From positions 9,549,530 through 9,613,529 of the forward strand of contig CM119270.1 of NCBI GenBank assembly GCA_051294375.1: a stretch of 64,000 nt of DNA, written 5' to 3'. A program made the position numbers and the translations under genes. A model generated the notes under the pieces. That model was not told where the DNA came from and did no database searches. It was given only the letters and a program-made list of their open reading frames with translations. Numbering within the stretch: the stretch's first letter is position 1; every line of letters starts with the position of its first letter. This DNA comes from Paraspadella gotoi (Eukaryota > Chaetognatha). This document shows positions 54,841-64,000 of the stretch, one piece after another.

Positions 54841-57301
54841 TAACTGAAAAAAGTTTATAAACTCGTAATTATCCTGGTTCTAATTAACTTTTTAAATAGT
54901 AAAAATAAATTTTCCGAACCAAAGAGAAATGAAAGTAGGGTCTATTAATTAATTTTATAAGATACGATATGCATTTCAATCTTAAAAATTTTGAACAAAT
55001 TTACATATCACAGTTGTAACACATGTCAATAATAAGGCCGAGTTCATATTCGGATGGGAATTCACCATTTTTATTTTAAAAAATTAGCTCTTCTATAATT
55101 TGAAACTACAGTTATGCTTAAATTGCGAGTTTAATTTCATTTTGTAAATATACATGGACTTCAGCTTAGATCAAAACGAAAGACTTACTCTATAATCAGC
55201 AATATAGATATCAAATAATAATTTTAATAATACTTTATGATTTTAAGGCAAAGTCTAAAACAAAATTTTATTTATGAACAATGGTTACTCTTATCAATAC
55301 TGTCTTATCTTATATCTAAAATTATCCTTGTTATAACAAAGCCTGTCCAAAGTCAGGGGCAAGATAGCTCATTTATTAAATGAATGGATAATTTTTATAT
55401 TGGTTGTACCACTTTCATAAGCAAATTATGTATATTGTGATTAGATAACTTTAGAATCTTTATTAACCAAAAAAAACTTAATTTTAATCAGGACTGAAAG
55501 TTAAATTTAATAGTGAAAATTCTGCTGTATCAGAAAGTTATCATGTTAAGATAAACTTAAGATTATATTACAAATTCTTCCGTTTCACTCCATTCTTAAG
55601 TCAATGTAGGGAAAAATATCCAGTAAATTTTCATTGAATTTGTTTAAATCAAATTTTTAAAAGACAGTTTTTTAAAGTACTCCAAAAAAATAAATTAAGT
55701 GTAAAAAACTAAAAACGGATTTACTATATTTTCATAAATGATAATAAACTAATACCCTAGGTTATAATTTTTTAAAAAATAGTTTCACAAAGATGAAAAC
55801 ATATTGTTAATGATACAATACAAACGCTAAAGCAGTTAAGCTCCAGTAATCCAACTTTTGTTATACAACTTACAAGACATTTTAAAATATATTTACTAAA
55901 GAAATAAGGATGAGCTACTTTGGCAGAAATCGCTATCCCAGTATTTTCATAATTTATATATTATTATATTTTATGAATGCCAATTAAAGCCCACTTTAAA
56001 CTGAAGGACATTCGGACAAATTTCAACCATTTTGTTATTTTTTATTTTTGTTTTTAAATTCATGATCCAAAACATTTACAACGCTTTGCTGTGGAAAGAA
56101 GCTTGTTTGAAGGACCATAAAAGTGTAGTATAGAGCCGCACCTGCTCTACCAATTACTTTTCTAACAGTTAAATTTCTTGGGGTTGAAACTAAACTTAAA
56201 TATAATGTAAGAAGATAAAATTACAAAAAGTCAAGCATCTCACAAACTTAGTAAATAAAATCATTTTCAAACTATCACAGGTACAAATTTAAAGAAGAAT
56301 TTTTCTTACTCGTATTGAGCAAACTAAGTTAATACAAGCATAAATAACATCTTTAATGCATAGTCACGGTTTGCAATAAGAAAAAGCGTTGTAAGAAAAA
56401 AATATTTTAAAAATACTGACCTTATATATAAATATAATTGGTCTTCAAGTTTAAAAAAAATCGAGAAATCTTATCTTGAACGAATTTCCTAACATTTACA
56501 GATCCATTCTAAAAAAACAGCCACCTTAAAGAGTGCCAGTTACCCAAAAAAATTACAAAACCACTATCAAATAATGTTTAATGCTTATGTGACTCTTTCG
56601 TGAAACGAGATGACACGAAATAATTTTTTTTTAGTGATCAGCTAAAAAGGGGAGGTATTTTAGCACACGCCATAAAAGTATCTTATATGTACAAAAAATA
56701 AAAACATCATAAATCCATTAATGCAACAATTATTTAGTGACAGTAATGAGGCTATTAATAAATAATCATTCCTGCAACAAATCGTGCATAAAACTTGTCT
56801 ACATGTAACTTTTTGGAAAGAGCCCAAACCAATTTGAGGCTAGAAAATGAGAATTCAAATATAGGACCATGGAGAGATCGTTTTAAAGTTTTTTTGGCTA
56901 TGAAAGTTTCAACACAGTATGATTTATGCGAAAGGACTGATTAAAAAAAAATAAAGGGAATCGCAAGAAGCCATCCTAAAAATTCGAAATAAGAGCTCAC
57001 ACATGAATAGGCATTATTACACAAACACAAATTGACCGTTTTTCTATTATTTTTTATAAAATTTACAGAGATGGCCTCACAAACTTTTTTAAAAATTTCA
57101 ATTGTAAAAAGTTAAAAATTCATCTTTTTTATTCCCTTTGTTAACGAAAAATTAATAAAACAGTAACCAAAAACAAATTTACATACTGTATTTTCTACAA
57201 AATTGGATTTTATTATTCCTTCTCGCTTATGCGGCCATGCCTGTAACTCCGCATGAAATCATAGTGCGTCTGACCACTTCGACTCAAAAGAAGAAGGGAG
57301 A

Positions 57302-60057
57302 TCAAGTATCGTCGTCCTCATCGTCGACGTCGCTCCCCTCGCTGGCACCCCTGTCTCCGGCTCCAACTACAGAGGACTCATCCGACTCGTCCCTCCCTCC
57401 CTCTGCTCCCTCTTCTCCTCCTCCCCCACTCGCTCCCCCGACAACGCTCCTCCTTTCTTCTCCCACTCTTTTGTTCTCCTGATATTCGCCGATGATCTCC
57501 CCGAGAATGTCGCGAAACTTGGGCCAAAACTTTTCTGGCACGGTGATGGCCGTGCGAAAGTTAGAGCGGACCTCGGAGACGCGCAGGAACGTTCCGCGTT
57601 GATTGTTTCCCGTGTCGAAGTAGAAGATTTTACTGTCAGCTCTCATGAACCTGCTGGCGGGCAACTTGGCCTGACCGCCGCCCTCGTCCAGGCCGAACTC
57701 TTCCAAGAGGTCGGTGAGGGCGTCGCGAAATTCGATTAGGCCCTGCGCAGGAATGGCGATCTGCGAACGGCCGCCGGCGACGCCGCCAGCGCCGACGCCG
57801 CCCGCCGCGGCCATACCAGCCCCGCCCATCATTCCGCCGCCGCCGGCCACGGGGTTGGTCTGCGAAACGCGCAGGAATCGGCCGCGCTGATTCTCTTTCA
57901 GGTCCAAGTAGTAGCGACGATTATCCTTGACGATGATCTCGCTCTTCAGCTTTCCGTCCTCGGGGAGGTTCTCCTGACTGGGAGGACCAAGCGAAGCGTA
58001 GTGCTCGCTGAAGTCGGTGAGGTGGTCACGAAATTCCGCGGCTGAAAAAAAAATGAACGGCCATCTTTAAGGGTTAAATTACTAGTAGGCTAATCACTCA
58101 AAGCAGGAGACAGAATTAATCAGAATATAATAAAACTTAAAACGAGAACCCATAAAATCTGCAGCCACTTGTGCCACCGGTAGATTCAATCCTGATCAGC
58201 CGAGGAAGTTAGCTAACCGAGAATCGCACCAACGACTTGTGAATTGCCACTTTGGCGAGAGAGATTCGATTGAGGGGAACAACAATTATCAACAACAAAA
58301 ATCTTTCGATCGTTACACATCGATATCTGACTTTCGATTTTTTTTTAAAAGGTCGCACGCACAAACTCATCGAGAATAATTCCTTTGTGTAACCTCTGAC
58401 TCCAACCCATACATCTCCTTTCTTCCGGTAACCAATAAAAAAATTGAAAAGCCTCGTGTATACTTTATGATTAAAAAGATAAAAATCAAATCAAGTCGCT
58501 CACAGAAAACAGTCGGACCATTTCTCCGACCCATTTCTCAGACCAGGCCACTTCAACCGGAAAGCGATAATTACCGCAAACGACGTCCACCGTCTACCAG
58601 GAAGACGAGGTGGGGATTCATCAAGCTGCAAACCTACTCAACCCTGAACAGAAGCTGTGGTCAGTCTTGAGCTCATTAAACAAGAAAAATGACATCTTCA
58701 TCTTTAGGTCATCATGAAAAGCCTGGAAGAACGGAACCAATCGCTTCCCAAACCACCCCTCGGCCTCGAGGCTCTCCGGAAGTGGTAAAAACCGCGGCGT
58801 GGAAAATGGCGACAGAAAAATTCTTCGAAACTCATCCTCGCCGTTCGTGTCTTAAATCCAAAGACAAGAGAATCGGGGAAACAGATACTTTTCTAAGTCT
58901 TATGTTCGAAATCATCGATATCCTTTGTTAAAAAAAAGGCGAAAGCAAGAATTACCTCGATGCGTGGAATAATAATTTCAAAATAAACTTTCAATCTTAG
59001 ATAAAAATTCTAATAAAATAAAAAAGGAGCCTCTGAGTTATTGATAGTGGTCGGGACTTAACAATTGATAAAAAGTTTTAAAAAATCATTTCATCTATTA
59101 TTACGTATTTTAAGTTTTAAAATTGCGTATAGAAACGCGTGGAAGCACGTAAAAAACCCGAGAGGCGCCCGGAAGCCGCAGACTGACTCGACGACCCAAA
59201 GATGTTTTTCCGGACACGCGATTGGCCGCCGAATCTTGTCGGTCGTCGGCCGGAGTTCTTGTCGGCCAAAGTAAAAAAATTCTCTTCCTCCTCGATTGAC
59301 CCCCGACTGTAAAAAAAACCGAAGCTAAATAACCTTCAGGGCCGATTGTATTGTATTGTATGTTTTCAATTATATGACGTCAAGAAAAACCTTTAACTCT
59401 TGGAAATATTACAAAACCACTAGAAACAACCAAAGGACTGAAGAATTTAGTCATACAATTAGAAATATCCCATTGTCTCCCAACATCAGCCAAAAAAAAA
59501 CAAACCATAACGACTTGCTCACCTGTGAACATGGAAAGCAACAGCCTGGACTTTTTTCCGCCGGCTCCCACCTCGGCGATCTTCATGAACCTTCCCCTGT
59601 GATTCTGCTTCACGTCTAGATAAAACCTCTTCGACTGTATCTGCAGCATTTTCGTCGCGAGTTCTTCCTCATGGCCTGCGGCTCCGAGAGCTTGCGCGCC
59701 GGGCGCTGCACCGCGTGCGCCGCCGCCGCTCCCGGGCACGCCCCCACGACCCATCGGTCCACCAGGGCCACCACCACCTCCTCCTCCGGGGACCCCTCCA
59801 CCTCCGGGATGATGGTGTGGGTGAGGTGGGTGGTGATACCCGCCGACCGCTGCACCAGGGGGAAGGTTGATCGGGGGCGGGGGTGGGTGATGATGGTGGT
59901 GGTGATGAGAGCCTGGGGGCGGGAGGCCACCGCCGTGACCGCCGCCTCCACCGCCCATGTGGCCCGGCATTCTCTTGACGGGGAGTTCGAGATGCGGAGA
60001 GAGTCGTCGACGAGAGAGTTGGCGATATGAGTCGGAATCGTCGCCGTTCAAAACCAT
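57302..60057 (-). CDS. PURA: Pur-alpha single-stranded nucleic-acid-binding protein
   Basis: Two coding exons, minus strand: 60057-59523 and 58041-57302 (TGA), joined in phase 1, about 424 residues. Three PUR repeats: [40 protein letters not shown] with [16 protein letters not shown]; and [20 protein letters not shown] with [11 protein letters not shown]. Pur-alpha binds purine-rich ssDNA/RNA in transcription, replication and mRNA transport. The N-terminal quarter is low-complexity: a seven-His run, poly-Pro and long poly-Gly tracts. A Gly/Ala/Met insert of about 25 residues sits in repeat II, and the tail is acidic (DVDDEDDDT). The first ATG in frame (60057) is used; upstream the frame is open only from a TTG. 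Intron 58042-59522 has no gene. Confidence 0.95.
58042..59522. other. Pur-alpha intron
   Basis: 1.48-kb GT-AG intron that interrupts the first PUR repeat pair. Plus-strand frames at 58467-58931 and 59065-59274 lack domain resemblance and are not called. Confidence 0.7.
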
Positions 60058-63000
60058 GAGGGGAGAGTTGAAGGGAAGAGAAACGCGGACCGGTCGATGG
60101 GAGTGTGTCGAGGACGGGAATGAGGTGGTTACGTAGGCCGAAGTGGAAAATATGTTTGGCCGAAAATGGACGACGAACAAGGAGGCGAATGTGGTTTAAA
60201 AATCTAATTATTTAATAAAGAAACGAAAATTGAAAGATGGATGTCCGTTGTTAGCTGAAGAGATGATTAGTCGACGAGAGAGTAATAGTCGTAAAGGGAT
60301 TTGAAGAGAAATCGGTGTATATCTGTTGGAAGCCGAAAGGTTGGATAGCTGTTGAGAAAATATTAGGATGGGCAGCATGAGCGTAAAGACGAAATTCACC
60401 AAGTAGACAAAAACCGTCCAAGAATGGGAAAAATGTTGTGCTTTGTTTTAAGCAACTAAATGTGGTGAAAAAAATTGCGGTTAGTTTATATTGTCTGAAG
60501 ATATTTTTTTACTCAATCGCTTTGTCGTTCTTCGGAGAAAACCTTCTCTTTTTTTTCTTCTTCAGTTATTATTTCCACTCCTTTTCTCAGCTCTCTTCTT
60601 CTCTCTTTCCTCTCTTTTTAAAAAAAATTCTCGATGTCTTTTTTTTTTCTTGCGTTTTATTCGGGATTGCCGCTGAAGCTGCTGCCGAGGCTGCTGCCAC
60701 TGCCTCCGTTCCTTCCCGCCACCGCTCTGCCGCGGCTGAGCTTTCCCCGGGCGGCGGCTCCGACGCCGCCGGCTGCAGCTGTCGTTGGTCGCTTCCGGAG
60801 CGGAGAGGGAAAAGGGCGAAAACAGGGAGGAAGAAAGAAAGGAAGAAAAAAAATTTCGAAAAAAAGAGAAAAAAGAAAGAAAAAAATTAGAAAAGATAAA
60901 AACTCTTCAATGGGGGAAGATCGCTATGAGAGCGCCAAAGGATTACGCGCGCTAGACAAAGTGCAAGAGGCGGAAACCGTTTTCAGCTGTTGCGCCCCTT
61001 CCCCGGGCGTCCAAGGAAGAGAGGGAATGTTGAGAGAGCTGCGGCTTGGAATCGATGAGAGAGCGATGACAGAGACGGAACGGTGAAGATAAGCGACGGA
61101 GATAGAGAGAGTGGTCGAAATGATCGACGGGTCTTTTTATTTGTGTGAGGACGGCTGCTGGAGGATGAAGATTTTTCTTTGCGGCCAAATCAAGGTTATA
61201 TCGCAAAATCTGGGGAGATTGCCTCTCGAGGCGTGGGGAGTTTGTCGCGGACTGATCTATAGAGAGGAGGAAGAGAAGCGATGTGCAAAGAAAACGAAAG
61301 ATCGAAGGGCTTGAATCTGGTCAAGGTCGATGGTCAAACAGAATAACGATCCAAGATTTCTAGTCTTATTTTATAATTGTGACTATCATAGGGATAGTCA
61401 ATAAGTCGATCGACACCATTTGATTCTTTATCCTGAAAAGACGAAAGTGCTTTTAAAAAATTCAAGGAGCGAACAAAAAATCGGAGAGAATGTTTTTTTT
61501 TTTTTTTTTTGTTTCATTCACGTCGCCATAGACGAGGAATTTGCACCAAAGTGTCACAACCGAAAAACTAAAAGGGAAAAACAATTGTTTTTTAGATATT
61601 TTCTACCTGAACGGTTCAAGGAAAAGGAAACGCGTTGAAACATAGATGAGGAAAACACGTGGTATTAGAGAGAAAGTTACTGGGGAGGAAAAGAAGAAAA
61701 ATAGGCAAAAAATTCAAAGTCGGTGGAAGATAGAGAGTGATGGAAGCGCGGAGGAAAAAGAAAAATGAGCAATGTCAGGCCGAACGAATTAGTCAAACCC
61801 AAAGACAAGCGAAGAAAGACGACTGAGGAGGAATACAAAGGAGAAAGAAAGGAACGGAGGAAGAAAAGATATAACACAGTAAAGAAATGGAAGGAAATAA
61901 GTTGAGAAATGAAACCGAAGAAAAGAAAAGAACAAAACTGAAAATCGTCTGACAAAAAAAAAAGTCGAGACAAGGACAACAATTTGGCAAGGAAACGAAA
62001 AAAAGGATTTAATCCGAGAACCGACCATAAATCTTTTCTGACGACGACATGAGATCGACGCGGATGTGGCCAAGGTGTGGGCGGGAGATGTGGGAGATGT
62101 AGAGCGGGATGTGGACAGAGATGAATATTTTGGCACGTGTGGACACAAAAATATCAAGGAAAAGCAATGGAAGGATCAACGCAAGAAGATGAAACGTCAA
62201 AAGGGGAGAGCCAGAAATTGATTTTGAGTATATACGATTGGTAATTAAACTTGGATAAAACATTATATGAAATTGGTACAACCAATATAAAAATTATTCA
62301 TCCATACTATTTTTCATATTTAAGTTAAAAAATGATCTAAGAAACAATAGAGAAATACAGGGAAAAAACGTTTACATGAAATAATCGTGGGAGAGTGGAA
62401 AAAATGGAGAAAAGTTGCGTTTTAAGAGTAGAAAATATGGGAAAATAGAAGGAAGGAAGAAAAAAAAGGGGGAAAAAAAGAGCATCATTGAAAGAAAGAA
62501 ATTTGGGCTCTCGTGAGAACATTAAGCAAAACAAAATATGACGAAGACGAAATAAAATAAAGCCTCCTGTAATAACATCAACGCTACAGGATTTCGGTTT
62601 ATTCTTAACGGAAAAGAGAAAACGGATCAGAGTATCTGGACCCGCAACCCGCCGCCGCCGCCGCCGACGCAACTACAGCCGCAGCCTCGGAGTCTTCAGC
62701 GTCCGCCCAACGTCGAGCCAGCGCCGCGCGGTGGCACTTCCGCTGCTTCCATCGCCGCCGCAACATCTTTGGCTTAAACCAGGATCGCAGTCTCGAAGTC
62801 ACGGTGACCCAGGCGGGATTCACGGGGAAGTGAGGATGAAAGAGGGGAGAGAATAAAGAGTGAAAGGGTGAGAGGGAAAAAGGAGTCGTGAAACGAGAGA
62901 AATAAAGTAATTTGTCGTATGAAAGTAAAAAGAAAATATTGAAACCGAAAAACCTATTAAATTCTACAAAAGGTACAAATTGAAAGCAAATTGAAGATAA

Positions 63001-63437
63001 AGGTTATGGGAAGAAAGGTAAGAAAGAAAAGTGGAAAATGTGTTTGCAAGAAAAAGAGCTGACAAAGAAATTTCGGCTGGTCGACCAAGGGGGGAGGTGA
63101 AAAAAATGAGAATGAAAAGAACTGAGGTTTGTCGTAAATATTGGACTGGCGAGAATCTGAGGTCGATGACTTTAATTCAATAAAAGTTGACAAAGAGAAA
63201 GTGAGAAAAAAAAAGACAAAAGGGAACGACAAAGAAAATGAAAATAATAAGTTATTTAAAGTTATATAATTATTTTAGCTCACAACATTTAGCCAAGAAG
63301 CTATTCGCCGTTAAGAGAAAATAATTATTCGACATAAGGTAAAAGGCAAAGGGAGGGGACGAGGGAGATAAGGAAAGAAAAGTACTGGATGGCTTTGCGA
63401 GAGCGCGCGAGCAGGCAAATGCACTGACGAGTGCGAA

Positions 63438-63499
<62 letters not shown>

Positions 63500-64000
63500 T
63501 TGTGCGATTGGGTAGGGTTTAGCTGTCAGCAAATATTAGGCGGATAGAGAGACAAGACGCAAAGCTCTAGATAGATTATATAAATAGATTATAGAAAGAC
63601 TATTTTATCCACGTTATTTCCCAATCAAATTTATAGTAAGAATCTATTTCATTAAAAGTTGTGACCTCCTAAAAAATATTCTAAAGAAATGAACCCGCCG
63701 TGAAATGTTGACTTACTGTCAATCCGCAAAAAAGGTCGTTTTACGAATGGGAGAGAAACAAACCATAAGATTTTTTGTTTGGTATACTCCAGTGCAACTG
63801 TTCCAAACACAAAACGGTCAAACACTAGTAAGATTTTTGTACGTTGACATAATTGTCAAAAGGCAACTAATTCGTATAGAGAAAGCTATTTTTGGGATAT
63901 TCCGATCTACTAAAAAGAACAGAATTGTGACATACGTAATAGTCTAGAACTCAACTGCCGATCATCAATAATATATAATATATTATTCACATATCATCCA
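60058..64000. other. Pur-alpha upstream region and right edge
   Basis: Minus-strand upstream DNA of Pur-alpha. It is purine-rich on the plus strand with two GC islands (about 60665-60805 and 62640-62790, the latter with a CCG run) that could be promoters or untranslated first exons. Also present are a GA microsatellite (63437-63500) and one copy of the 38-bp dispersed motif (62268-62312). No protein-coding exon is supported. Confidence 0.5.
63437..63500. repeat. GA microsatellite
   Basis: (GA)n interrupted by AAAG, about 65 bases. The minus-strand frame over it reads Ser-Leu repeats. Confidence 0.9.

Larger units (their letters stand above)
52140..57301. other. Long repeat-rich intergenic region
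   Basis: Contains a fragment similar to the interior of the foldback element (52240-52410), a family-B copy (52420-53100 continuing 53988-54080) split by a HINE-like insertion, a SINE (54640-54840) and then 2.4 kb of AT-rich DNA with no long frame (54840-57190). An AATAAA on the minus strand at 57213-57208 probably ends the Pur-alpha transcript. Confidence 0.6.

Noticed and set aside
60438-61086. Two 150-codon plus-strand ORFs
   Set aside because: They pass through T-rich and AAGAAA-rich simple sequence and a GC island. Hydrophobic and Lys-rich ends are composition effects.
62605-62823. 72-codon minus-strand ORF with Ala/Arg-rich part
   Set aside because: A GC island with a CCG run. No homology recognised and no splice partners; more likely a promoter or untranslated exon.

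Overview
The window is nuclear DNA from an invertebrate animal. Its genes are split by short GT-AG introns, with a few probable GC-AG ones. Coding exons are GC-rich with G/C-ending codons, while the DNA between them is AT-rich and full of GA/CT microsatellites, minisatellites and short non-autonomous transposons. The gene set (NCX, CREB3-like bZIP, CIMIP2/FAM166, UCKL1, LIN-28, smoothelin-type CH protein, Pur-alpha) is a bilaterian one. I cannot place the phylum from sequence alone. No rRNA, canonical tRNA, CRISPR, bacterial operon or complete reverse transcriptase or transposase gene was seen.

Layout. 1-7295 has no recognisable exon and is probably intron of the NCX gene, whose 5' half lies off the left edge. 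7296-15568 (+) carries the last eight exon positions of a Na+/Ca2+ exchanger. One of these positions, coding for most of the second alpha-repeat (ion pathway), exists in two alternative copies. 21792-25180 (+) is a membrane-anchored CREB3-like bZIP factor with a CRE palindrome and inverted CCAAT boxes upstream. 28456-30573 (-) codes for an unrecognised secreted protein rich in histidine. Head-to-head with it is a tiny one-EGF-domain membrane protein (31681-32227, +), followed closely by a CIMIP2 ciliary microtubule inner protein (32562-34706, +).

From 36.9 kb all genes are on the minus strand: UCKL1 uridine kinase-like (36958-45186), LIN-28 (47527-48788), the 3' end of a smoothelin-like CH-domain gene (51308-51919) and Pur-alpha (57302-60057). 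They share no pathway and look like ordinary neighbours, not an operon. LIN-28 and Pur-alpha are both nucleic-acid-binding regulators but have separate promoters.

Repeats. Three copies of a HINE/pearl-like element (GTCC/GTCT microsatellite core, terminal GCAGATCCGAC hairpin), three tRNA-like SINEs, two hAT-like MITEs, an 833-bp foldback element with a perfect 9-bp target duplication, hammerhead-like hairpins and a composite dispersed repeat account for much of the non-coding DNA.

The most notable points are the duplicated NCX alpha-2 exon, the expanded cold-shock domain and irregular first zinc knuckle of LIN-28, the histidine-rich tandem-repeat secreted precursor, and the reading-frame conflict in the CREB3-like gene.
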